Shown here: positions 54,500 through 64,000 of the stretch, in pieces
Layout: each line of letters starts with the position of its first letter
Numbering within the stretch: the stretch's first letter is position 1
Origin: Diphasiastrum complanatum
Lineage: Eukaryota; Streptophyta; Lycopodiopsida; Lycopodiales; Lycopodiaceae
Reading direction: 5' to 3'
DNA: 64,000 bases
NCBI GenBank assembly: GCA_029204225.1
Contig: CM055099.1
Span: 63,580,626-63,644,625, forward strand
Position numbers and translations under genes: made by a program
The notes under the pieces: model-generated
The model's database searches: none
Told to the model about the DNA's origin: nothing
The model's input: the letters and a program-made list of their open reading frames with translations, nothing else

Positions 54500-55975
54500 T
54501 GCTAGCTGAATGCCACTCTAACTGTCACTATGTAATGTCGTGGGATTTTTCTGTTTCATGCCAACTTCTTCCAAGATTTGTCTCAACCATATAGCTTCAT
54601 GTGCTGCACTACACATTGCCTTATACTTTGCTTCTATGGTAGAAAGAGCAATTGTACTTTGCTTCTTACTAGACCAGGAAAAGCAACTACCACAAAATTG
54701 GAATACATACTTTGTGGTGGATCTACGATCATCATAGTCACCTCCCCAATCCGCATCCACATAGCCACAACTCAGGTAAACCATCATGCTTCTTGTAAAT
54801 CAAGCCATAATCTGAAGTGCCTTTCACATAACGCAAAATGTGTTTAGCTGCCTTCCAATGCATTTCTGTAGGTGCTGCCATAAACTGACTTACAATGCCA
54901 ATAGCATAGCATATATCTGGTCTAGTCGTGGTAAGGTAAATCAAGCTCCCTACTAACTGCCTATACAGTGTAGCATCAAATCACTGTGACTCATCAAGCT
55001 TAGAAAGCTTTTTACCTGGTTCAATAGGAGTATTCACTGGTTTGCAATCCTTCAACCTAAACCTGTGCAACAACTCTTTGACATACTTCACCTATGTTAA
55101 ACCCACTTCGTGTCCTTTTTGCCACACCTCTACTCCAAGGCAATAATGCATCAAGCTGAGATCTGTCATCTCGAATTGTTCCATGAGGTCTTTTTTAATC
55201 ATATCTATCATCTCTTGATTATTTTCTGTAATATTCAAGTCATCAACATAAAGAGCAATCAAAGCAACCACACCATCAAAGCATAAGACATATAGATTTG
55301 GATTAAAATGTGTTCTCACCATCCCCTTTGAACAAAAGTAGGCATCAATCCTGCTATATCACGCACGTCGTGCCTGTTTAAGACCATAAAGCGCTTTCTT
55401 CAAGTGACATACTTTATTTTCTTGTCCTTTCGCTACAAAGCCTTCAAGATGATCCATGAACACCTCTTCTTCTAACTCACCATTTAGAAAAGCAGATTTC
55501 ACATCCATCTGATGCAAAGGCCAACCAAAATGTGAAGCTAAAGCAACAAGTAGGCGTAGACTATTCCACTTACATACCGGCGCAAAGGTCTCCTCATAGT
55601 CGATGCCTTTACTTTGTGCATACCCTTTGATCACCAATCTTGCCTTGTGCTTTGCTATACTTCCATCTGCATGGTACTTAGTCCTGTATACCCATTTGCA
55701 ACCAATGGGTTTCTTGCCAACTGGTGGTTCTACTAAGTTCCATGTGCTATGTTTAGCAATTGACTCCATCTCCTCTCCCATGGCCTTGACCCAAATGTCA
55801 TCATTCTTCGCTTCACCATAAGTCGAAGGTTCTTTGCTTTGAATAATGCTAGATAAGAGAGCATAATTTGCTTCATACCTTTCAAGTTGTGTCTTCTCTC
55901 TTGTTGATCTTCGTATCTCTCCTTGGCTAGATGATCCTAGAAAGTCATCCATGTCGCGGCTCTCCAACAATCTCT
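54500..55975 (-). pseudogene. Copia H reverse transcriptase / RNase H
   Basis: The frame at 55970-55359 covers the linker and first half of RT: RRSTREKTQLERYEANYALL, EPSTYGEAKNDDIWVKAMGE, CKWVYRTKYHADGSIAKHKA, FAPVCKWNSLRLLVALA, QMDVKSAFLNGELEEEVFMD and ALYGLKQARRA. A stop follows. YVDD is at about 55250 (ALYVDDLNITENN), then LMHYCLGVEVWQKGHEVGLT. RNase H continues TTRPDICYAIGIVSQFMAAP, VDADWGGDYDDRRSTTKYVF and ALSTIEAKYKAM. The CDN block reads HSDS and ends in a stop. Four or more interruptions. Confidence 0.88.
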
Positions 55976-56107
55976 CAAACCACTTAGGGAGCTTCCTGTC
56001 AGGTGATCGGCTTCTTGGTGAAAATGTATCCCACGGTACATCCTTCTCCTTGCGTTTGTCACCTGCAACTTCAATCCTTCTTGCACCAAAAGTTTGTCTC
56101 TACCTCT

Positions 56108-57057
56108 TCAATCTGTCTCTTGAGGTTGAGTAGTAGTATCTTGAGATGTATCCTCATGTTCATCACTTGGAAGGTCAATGAATGGATCATCATCAGAAGG
56201 TATCATCACTATACCATCTTTCCCACTGGATGTGTCTATCTTCTCAGCATCCTCGTCTTCATACATCTTGGATTCATCAAAGATAACATCACGGCTTACG
56301 TGGATTTTGTTTTCCACTGAATCAAAACATCTATAGCCCTTCACACATTCATCATATCCTAGGAATATACACTTGATAGCTTTCACATCAAGTTTACGTC
56401 TCTCTTCCTTAGGAATGTGTACAAAGGCCTTACATCCAAAGATTCGCAAGTGGTTCACCTTTGGCTTCTTCTTCATGAATGCTTCCTTGGGTGTTATCTT
56501 TGGTATGGCAATGTTAGGACTTCTATTTTGAAGATAGACTACCGTACTGCATGCTTCTGACCAAAAATCTTTTGGTAGTTTCATCTCGGCTAGCATAGAT
56601 CTGGCACTTTCCACAATCGTACGATTCTTGCACTCAGCTACACCATTGAGAGCAAGAGTATGAGCTTGCATAAATTGTCTTTTAATCCCACATTGATCAC
56701 AAAGATCATTGAAGTCATTAGACTTATACTCACCTCCACTATCTGATCTTAGGACTTTGATCTTCCTACATGTCTGATTTTCGACAATGCTTTGAAGCTC
56801 TTGAAATTATCAAATGCATCTGATTTCTTCTTCAAGAAGTAGATCCATGTCTTACGTGACATATCATCAAGAAAGGTCATGAAATAGAAGGCTTTACCTA
56901 AGGACATGGTCCTCATAGGCCCGCATAAATTTGTGTGGATTAAATCCAGGATGTTCTTTGCTCTTGCAACACCACCTTTATTGAACTTCTCTCGATGCTA
57001 CTTCCCATATACATATGATTTGCACATCGATTTCAAGTGGTCTTCTATAGTAGGAAA
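56108..57057 (-). pseudogene. Copia H integrase
   Basis: The upstream part reads LIHTNLCGPMRTMSLGKAFY and FMTFLDDMSRKTWIYFLKKK. The first catalytic Asp is Asn (HTN for HTD). A frameshift follows, damaging the second Asp region. The frame at 56671-56108 has NGVAECKNRTIVESARSMLA (Glu present), LPKDFWSEACSTVVYLQNRS, HLRIFGCKAFVHIPKEERRK and CIFLGYDECVKGYRCFD. An acidic linker ends it. Confidence 0.87.
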
Positions 57058-58438
57058 TCATGTTACCATCTCCAATTTCCTCATCAAACTGAGGCTTACC
57101 AAGTTCAAGTGACCAAGTCTCTTATGCCACAACTTAGTTTGCGATGGAATGGATGATACAAGTCCATGTTGCCCCTTGATTGTAGCATTCAACCTGTACA
57201 ATTTTGTATTGGTCTCCCTTACTCCATCCGCAATAACTTTGAACTTTTGGTTCACATTCTTCACAAAGCAACGATCATGGGCAAATTCTACTTTCAACTT
57301 TTGATCAGTAATGACTACAACAGAAAGTAGATTTTTCTTCAAACCTGGTACGTAAAGTACCTCCCTAATCGTCCTGCTTTTGCCATCAAGTAGTTGGATT
57401 GAAACGGTGCCTATCCCCTTTATCTTGCACACCTCACCATTTGCTTGTGAAATGGACATTCCATTATCCAACACTTGCAAGCTACTGAACCCATTCTTGT
57501 TACTTGTCATGTGTCTTGTGGCTCCCGAGTCAATATACCACGCTTGATCATCTTGATTAGATGACAATGCATATATGAAGATGCTAAAGTCTTCAATCTC
57601 ACCCTCATCGACAAGGTTACCTGCTTGCTTTGGTTTTCCCCTTGTCTTGTTCTGCCAGAAATTTACGACATTCACTCTTCCAATGGCCCTTTCTACCACA
57701 ATGGAAGCACTTGTCTTTCTTCTTGGTCTTACTGGAAGATCCCTCATCCTCCTAAGTCTTGGCAAATTGCTGCTTAGACTTCTTCTTGCCCTTGCCCTTG
57801 CCTTGTTTTTGGTGTGTCGCAAGTGCATGATCGTCAGTATTTTGATGTCTAGCTTTCACCATTTCTCGCCGTTGCTCTTCCCGCATCAAGATTCCTATGA
57901 GCTCGTCAAAGGTTGGCAATCTTTCTCTTGATGCTATTCCACTCACAAACATCTGATAGGGTTCTGCAATGCCGCACAATGCATTGTGCACCAACTCCAC
58001 ATCACGTATGCGCTCACCAATAGAATGTAGTTCATCTCTCATTGTTTTGATTCTGGTCATGTACGTCTAAATGTGCTCTCCTTGTTCCATTCGGGCACTA
58101 TTCAGCTTTGACTTCAGAAACATGAATCTTGACGGATTTGACGTCTCAAACTGCTCCTTTAGCACATCCCATGCCTGTCTGGGTGTAACAACATCACAAA
58201 TGTGGGTAATGATGTGATCTTTCACTGACAAGTTAATGAAGGTCAAAGATTTCCTCATCTTTTTGTCGAACACTTTGATGTCAGCTTCATTTGACGATCT
58301 TCTCTCATCACCTGTGACAACTTCTCACACGTCTTTCTCCATCAGTATGTTTTTCATTTTGAATTTCCACACTGCATAGTTGGAAATCCTGTCCAATTTG
58401 CTACTTTCACTCAAAATGGACTCTCCCATATTTGCCAT
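57058..58438 (-). pseudogene. Copia H gag and protease
   Basis: Gag starts MANMGESILSESSKLDRISN and continues NYAVWKFKMKNILMEKDV, a stop, then SLTFINLSVKDHIITHICDV, RQAWDVLKEQFETSNPSRFM and, after another stop, TRIKTMRDELHSIGERIRDV. A Lys-rich run with KGKGKKKSK precedes a zinc knuckle CFHCGRKGHWKSEC. Then, in the frame at 57828-57058, come the protease site AWYIDSGATRHMTSN and LWHKRLGHLNLVSLSLMRKL of the GAG-pre-integrase domain. Stops and one or two shifts separate the parts. Confidence 0.87.
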
Positions 58439-58559
58439 CACAAAACTGCTTGAAACTTTTGCCGTAGGCTAAAAGCAGTATGTCGAGGCCAACTGTGATG
58501 TCAGAAGCTGAAAATCATGACCTGCACTTTTTCCCTTACCAGGCCACTCACCGCTTTTC

Positions 58560-59929
58560 TACCAATTTGAAAGCCAAATCGGTGTCGCCTCCCGAAATGC
58601 ACTCAGACGTCAACTCCCAACTACATGCCCAGTGAAATGGTGAAATCACTTTTGGTGCACTCCAAACACTTTCTCCGCTGCAATCACTTTGTTTTGTTGT
58701 ACCGTACTTGCAGGTACAGTCCGGGTGCCCTTCGTTTGGAGGTTATAGCCTTTCATTTGGGTCAAAACGGGCAAAGGACCCAAAAATAGGGATTCTCCTT
58801 GTTTTTGAACTGTTTCTTCACCTTGAAGAAACTTCACTCTTCACTTGTGAAGGGACCCAACTCCAATTTCAGTATGAAAATTTTTAATGAACTTGAAGGC
58901 CAGAATGCACTTCAAGACCCTTCAAGACGTTTTCTTCAACATCTAATGGCTTATAGCAATCCAACGGCCCACATGAAGCTTGTATCTGGACAGTTACAAG
59001 AATCCTCGTTACGAGAGAGTGTTAAAATTTCTACTTAATTTCATTCTAATGAGGACCTATCAAGTATGCACATGCACATTATTTTCTATCAATCTACAAT
59101 ATTACAAAGCATTTCTAGTGATAGTAAGGTAGCAACTCAACATCTTTGCATCTAAGTGCCTAGCAGCCCATTAAATGAAAATATTGACTACCACTGCTAC
59201 CACAAGTTTTGGAGTACTTTCTCTCTTGAGTACTAATTCGAGCTCATTTGACAAATCATTGACAATATTCAAACTATTCACCATTGTTTGATAGTTAATC
59301 AACAACCAACAGTCAACCTATAGAAATATTGTCGCTAATTTTTGAATTATTGACTATCATTCAACAATCAATCAACAATCAACCAACATAATTAGTTAAA
59401 TGACACATTCTATAGGCGATCAATGTTAGAGCATTGACATTATGAAACTTTGTAATTTACTCGAATAAAATTTGAAAGTCCTATCTATAGAAATGAACTG
59501 AAAATTTCTCATAGAAGACAAACTACATAAATACAACAAAAAATTTTATAGGTGGAGATTTGGCACACTGACAATAGAATTAATATGGTTAGCTATGTTA
59601 TGTTGTCTAGACAAAGTATAGTAGGTCTGGGAAGGTATATGGTACATCAACTATCGTCTCTCTAATCTGGCAGCCTTCTAATCTTCATTATTTGTCAAAC
59701 AAATACTTTTGTATGTATACAAGTACAAAATGCTAGTGAAGCAAATACTTTTGTATGTATACAAGTATAGAGAATGCTAGTGAAGCAAACTGAACCAATC
59801 ACAAATCAACAATGAATTGATAATGGCAATATTAATTCATCAGATATGAAAAATTCATCTATTTTCAAAAGAAGTTGTGAAGTCACATATTATTTTGCAT
59901 ACTAATCAATGAGAATGTCCCATGTTTTA
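58560..59929. other. No recognised gene
   Basis: The first 480 bases may be remnants of a copia H leader or LTR, but no boundary motif supports this. The rest is AT-rich with imperfect CAATCAACAATCAAC-type repeats near 59290-59385 and a duplicated block GCAAATACTTTTGTATGTAT at about 59700 and 59742. Confidence 0.4.
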
Positions 59930-60572
59930 TGTGAAAATTGTCAACATTTCCTAGCTAGTTTGAGGTCTAAATTGGCAACTTTTGTACATAGTTTTGGATC
60001 TAACCTTTCACACGTGTGAAAGAGGCCTATATACTTTTATTTTAGTATATATTTCATATTGAAGAAGTCTCAAACTTCAAGACCTTCAAAATGACACCAA
60101 AATCATGTTATTTGGACATATAGGCCAAAATTGGCTATTTTAGGCTACTGGTGCCCTAAAATTGGGTCCTAAGTTCTAGAGAGAGGAGAGAGAGTCATCT
60201 CTCTCACCTATATTAGGCTGAAATTCGTGGAGAACAGGTTGGAGAAACCTATTGTATAATTCATTAAGATCAATAGATCATTGTCATTGTTTCTTCCTCC
60301 ATTGAGAGCATTGTCTTGTGTATTGTCTTCAAGCTTTTGTGTATGATCTTAAGAGGTTTCCAAAAGTGGTAGGCTACTATTTGCTGCTATTTTTGGCTGC
60401 CATCAGTACCTTTTATTAGTTTCTTTTGTCTCTTGAATGCTTTGTCAAGTTCATGTGTATTAAAGGTAAGATTAGGATGCTTTGCCATTTCTAGCTTTTG
60501 TAGCTTCTTGTGCAAAGATCTTAGCCAGGTATTTTGGGAGTCTGGATCCATTCAAGATCCACTTTTTTCACA
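59930..60572 (+). repeat. Copia J 5' LTR
   Basis: It starts TGTGAAAATTGTCAACATTT and ends CACTTTTTTCACA, directly followed by a canonical primer binding site. It holds an 18-bp perfect palindrome (CTTTCACACGTGTGAAAG, 60005-60022) and a CTATATAC TATA-like box near 60027. Length is 643 bp. Confidence 0.85.
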
Positions 60573-60584
60573 TGGTATCAGAGC
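60573..60584 (+). promoter_or_regulatory. Copia J primer binding site
   Basis: TGGTATCAGAGC matches the complement of the initiator Met-tRNA 3' end and follows the LTR without a gap. The leader runs on to about 60840, where the element is lost; no gag follows. Confidence 0.9.
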
Positions 60585-60867
60585 TAGTTGGCTGTTATTT
60601 TTAGTAAGGTTTCCATTTACGATGATATTTGGATGTTTGATCAAGTTCTAGCATGATTATGCATTGCATTGTTGATCAAATCTTACTAACCTTTGTTTGT
60701 TGAGTTGAACTTGTGGATCAAAAGCATATTTCAGGTCTATTGAAGATCGGAGGCTAAGAAGAAGCTATTTTGGATCAGATCATAACACCAAATCATTTGT
60801 TGATTGTGAGGCTTGTGCATATTCAATACTAACAATGTTCCGTTCAATCTATGGTTGACAATCTCCA

Positions 60868-61030
60868 CTTTTGTGGATGAACACTCTCCTTTGTGGATGA
60901 ACACTATCCTTAAGTGAATGAACCTTCTCCTTAAGTGGATGACAAATACTCTTTGAGTGATTTTTTAATTCTCCAAAAGGCTGAGCAAATCTCCCACTTG
61001 GATGAAAGATCCCCTTTTGGGTGAACAGAT
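60868..61030 (+). repeat. Degenerate short tandem repeat
   Basis: Units of about 22-24 bp of the form CTCCTT(T/AA)GTGGATGAACA recur about seven times with decay. On the minus strand they would read HPLKEKVHSLKDSVHPQRRV, but no gene context supports coding. The following 61030-61870 holds nothing I recognise. Confidence 0.6.
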
Positions 61031-61869
61031 TGTCAACAATCTTTTGCACAAATTTTGGTGCACTTTGTTGAGCATGTAAGTAACTCTCATTATGTAATTT
61101 GACTGGAGCATTTGTTGGAAGGTTCTAGCCATTATGCAAATGTGTTTTCAGGTACTTAATAGGTTGAGGAACATTCTCATGTGTTGACAAGCTAGTGAAG
61201 CTAGTCTTGTGATTCACTAAGTGTGCTCTTTCATTCACCTTGCCTAAATCTATACACCTAGCTTGATGTGTATTCAGGAAGTATAAACTGCAAAATAGAA
61301 TATTCATATATTAGTAACAGTTAAAAAAATTTACAGAATAAAAAAAAACTAATCACGATTCCAAAACCAAGAATAAACAGAATAAACTACCTTTGAAATA
61401 TCAACATCCTGCTAAAGGATGAACCACTCAAAAAATAACTTTGCATTATATAAAATGTACCACCCACAACTGAATGAATCATTTTGTTGGGGTAACTGCA
61501 AAAAATTTAGTACACAAGACATCAATTAAGAGATTGAATAAATTAGAATGAAACACATACATTAGAATACTGATTTCAAAATGTTGTTAAGAAAGACAGA
61601 ATTTACTTCCAAACTGACGATATGCCAACATAATCTGGAATATATTTACATATATATGGCAAGACTAATTCTACATCCTTATGCGTATTGAGAGCCTAGT
61701 TCATCTTTACACAAAATATTTTAACAACTATTATCTACAGATTTCTTAATAGAGATTAGGTTTAAACTCCAGTGCTCACTACAAAATAAGATAGAGAGTC
61801 CATTAGCTACAATTCTAAGAACTATTTCCATGGATAATGCCAACGATAAAGCTATAAACTACAAGAAAC

Positions 61870-62224
61870 ATTTAACAAATCTTACTTGGCATGATAAGGC
61901 ACGAGCATGTATTTTGTTGCTGTTGTGAATCCACTAGTAAGAACACTGTGACAAAGTGTCGTCATTCTCCTTGATGGCTTGAAGCAAAAAATTATTGAGT
62001 ACCAACAATTCATTGTATGAATCCCTTGTAATATCATATTGCAAGAGTGTGATCTCAGACTCTATCACAGGACCACTGATAGAAGCCCATTTATGTTTTA
62101 GATCCAAACAATCAATAACTCTATAATCTATACTGAACTCAAGTTCCTCTAATCTAAAACAAAATGGAACTCCAACTCTATCTACAGCATCAGATATGTC
62201 ACTCTCAAATTTAAGATAATCATT

Positions 62225-62280
<56 letters not shown>

Positions 62281-62569
62281 ATATATATTATATATCTATA
62301 TATATATAATATATATATATATTTGGAGGAGGAGGAGGTGGACAAGCAGTATCTACAAGAGTAATAGTATTATCAAAAATGGATGTAGCTATGTTTACAA
62401 CCGTATCTAGTGTAGCAGTATCTACATTGTCAACAAGGTTAGGTTGAGGAGAATTTGTAATAATCGCCCTCCTAACTTTCTTCGAGGCTCTCTTGGAGGC
62501 TGGCTGCTTCCTAGGCTGCTTGGTAGGAAGGTCAGTCCTATCTAATACTCTAAAGCTTGTATTTATCAC
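61870..62569 (-). pseudogene. Unknown coding fragments split by an AT microsatellite
   Basis: I do not recognise this protein. The upstream piece (62569-62330) reads TDLPTKQPRKQPASKRASKK, VRRAIITNSPQPNLVDNVDT and six prolines just before the AT tract; it looks like a basic, nuclear-type N-region. The downstream piece (62227-61934) reads NDYLKFESDISDAVDRVGVP, FCFRLEELEFSIDYRVIDCL and DITRDSYNELLVLNNFLLQA. A shifted frame then reads TLCHSVLTSGFTTATKYMLV and PYHAK before a GTAAGA donor-like site near 61888. The two pieces may be exons of one gene, with the repeat in the intron or invading the exon. Confidence 0.3.
62228..62322. repeat. (AT)n microsatellite, interrupted
   Basis: About 95 bp of AT units with a few single-base breaks. 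Confidence 0.95.
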
Positions 62570-62998
62570 TTGATGGAGTTTGTAAACTTTTAGAAGTGTG
62601 TTTACATGTGGTTTTAAGGTTGAATAAATATCTTAGTGTGTTGAACATATGTTGATCAAGTTTGTTCAATTCTAGGTATTCTTGGCAGCCTAGTCATGTG
62701 CATTTTCTAAGAATGCAAGTAACTCTTCACACTATCACTTGATTTGGTCACTTTCTGGAAATTTTGAGAGCTTAATCAAGAGTGTGTTTAGGTGGATTTG
62801 AGTTTGTAATCCATTCTTAGTGTGTGCAAAGTGTTGCATGTGTTTCAATCTTCTTTCTATGCTTGACCAACCAAGTTCAAGATAGAAGTGTTTTAGGGTC
62901 CTAGATCTTTGAGATATCCTAATCTATCATTTGTTGAGAGAAAGGTGAGTGCTAGGTGCTTTAAGACAGAGCTTAAAAGTTGAAGAATCATTATATTG

Positions 62999-64000
62999 AT
63001 GGCTTCCAATGGTGGGATCATGTTAGAAACTAATGATAGGTTGAGTTCATCAACTACTCTACCTGGAAAGTGAGGATGGAGTCTTTACTTGAGTTGAATG
63101 AACTCGTGAACATAGTTGTAGGAACTGAAGAGAGACCACCCATAGTTCAAGAGCAACAAAAGTTTGATAAGAAGGCTAAAAGGGCTCTTCATATCATTAA
63201 AACGAATGTTACCAATGAACTTCTCAAGGAAGTTGGTAAAAGTCAAAGTGCAAGCGAAGCATGAAATGTCTTGAAGAAGCTCTTTGAATCAAAGTCCACA
63301 TCTAGGCTATTGACCCTAAGGAGGCAAATATTTTCTAGTATACAAAGAGAGGGAGAAAGTGCTCATGCATTTGTCTTGAGGGTTAAGTCCTTAAGTGATG
63401 ATCTAGCATGCATTAATGAAAGCATAAAAAGATGGTGAAATAGTCCAGGATTATGTTGAATGGTTTGCTAGATGAACATGCTAACCTTGTGCAAAGTTTT
63501 GCCATTCAAAGAGTCTTGCCAAGTGTGGTTGACTTGCAAGAGATCTTATTGGCTGAAGAACATAGGTGCAATCAAAGCTTGATGGTGCATCCTTGCAAGG
63601 TGGAGGTGAAGAGGTTTGTTTCACAAAAGGAAAATCCAAAGGCAAAGGTAAAGGCAAAGGCAAATGGTCCAAAGGTGATAACTTGGATCATGATGATCAC
63701 TCTTCCTCCTCCTCTTCTACTTCTTTTAGAAAGAAAGATAAGTCAAACTTCAAGTGCTTTTATTGTGGATAAAAGGTCATTTTGCTAATGAATGTTGTAA
63801 GAAGAAAAGAGAGCAAGGTGAGAGGCAAGGAAATATACTAGCAATAGATGAAGAAGAACATAGCATTTGTGAAACTCTTGTTATGAATTCAAGTTTTCTT
63901 GCACATATATATGGCAATGATCCTTGGGGATTGATAATGGAGCCTCATCTCACATGACAAGACATAAGGAATACTCTTCATCCTTGTTGTTTTATGAGGG
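62999..64000 (+). pseudogene. Copia I gag and protease start, cut by window end
   Basis: The ATG at 62999 (MASNGGIMLETNDRLSS) starts the gag of a Ty1/copia element related to C2. Its first codons shift frame near 63055. Gag continues RMESLLELNELVNIVVGTEE and KRALHIIKTNVTNELLKEVG, then FESKSTSRLLTLRRQIFSSI and HANLVQSFAIQRVLPSVVDL. A KGKSKGKGKGKGK basic run precedes a zinc knuckle KCFYCG, a stop, KGHFANEC. The protease site lies at the window edge as D, a shift, then DNGASSHMT-like sequence. Several stops and shifts are already visible. A leader precedes it from about 62580; no LTR boundary was found. Confidence 0.85.

Larger units (their letters stand above)
54250..58560 (-). mobile_element. 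Copia H: Ty1/copia element, all pol domains, many defects
   Basis: Gag (ATG 58438), zinc knuckle, protease, integrase, RT and RNase H lie in order on the minus strand. A candidate primer binding site (TGGTAGAAAAGCGG) lies near 58557. No 5' LTR matching the 3' side was recognised upstream, so the 5' LTR appears lost. The 210-bp piece inside C3 derives from this family. Confidence 0.85.

Overview
The window looks like nuclear DNA of a land plant with a large, repeat-rich, AT-rich genome. A gymnosperm is my best guess, but nothing in the sequence proves it. Every large open frame but one belongs to a transposable element. Most are Ty1/copia elements in several families, with fewer Ty3/gypsy pieces, nested in one another, truncated and interrupted by stops and frameshifts. 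There is no bacterial-style operon, no CRISPR array, and no rRNA or tRNA gene that I could recognise.

Layout. 1-1.3 kb: Ty3/gypsy pol remnant (-). 1.5-5.3 kb: element A (+), ordered extra coiled-coil ORF, long LTR with a very long GA microsatellite, then gag. 5.3-5.6 kb: hairpin-rich foldback block. 5.65-8.9 kb: copia B (+), the best preserved pol of the window. 9.0-10.3 kb: decayed, possibly CACTA-like gene (-). 10.5-11 kb: LTR of family E. 11.9-17.0 kb: copia D1 whose 3' LTR is split by copia D2, an internally deleted element with both LTRs, a primer binding site and a probable target duplication. 17.0-17.8 kb: ParB-like gene fragment and a three-unit tandem repeat. 18.7-24.2 kb: copia fragments, including C3, which carries a 210-bp antisense piece of another copia family. 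24.2-27.4 kb: a second, inverted copy of element A. 27.4-34.3 kb: copia F and copia G (-).

34.3-41.5 kb is a separate island with little LTR-element sequence. It holds a decayed intron-containing transposase-like gene (+), an unrecognised intron-containing gene (-), a divergent ACGTG-rich promoter, a histone H3 variant pseudogene with CENH3-like features (+), and another unrecognised frame (-). 41.8-45.7 kb: two convergent copies of a non-autonomous copia lineage (C1, C2) in which most of reverse transcriptase/RNase H is replaced by unrelated sequence; C3 belongs to the same lineage. 45.8-49.5 kb: unique-looking sequence with one unknown ORF, a promoter-like TATA region, CCTA-rich DNA, a dense cluster of GGCA-type palindromes and a GA microsatellite.

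49.5-51.3 kb: decayed Ty3/gypsy chromovirus (-). 51.8-53.4 kb: the one convincing intact host gene, an intronless family-1 UDP-glycosyltransferase (-). 54.0-58.5 kb: copia H (-). 59.9-60.8 kb: LTR plus primer binding site of copia J. 61.9-62.6 kb: unknown coding fragments split by an AT microsatellite. 63.0-64.0 kb: start of another copia gag running off the window.

The genes do not form one pathway. The clearest story is retrotransposon nesting, internal deletion and sequence capture around a few islands of older sequence. All boundaries given for LTRs with only one copy are estimates.
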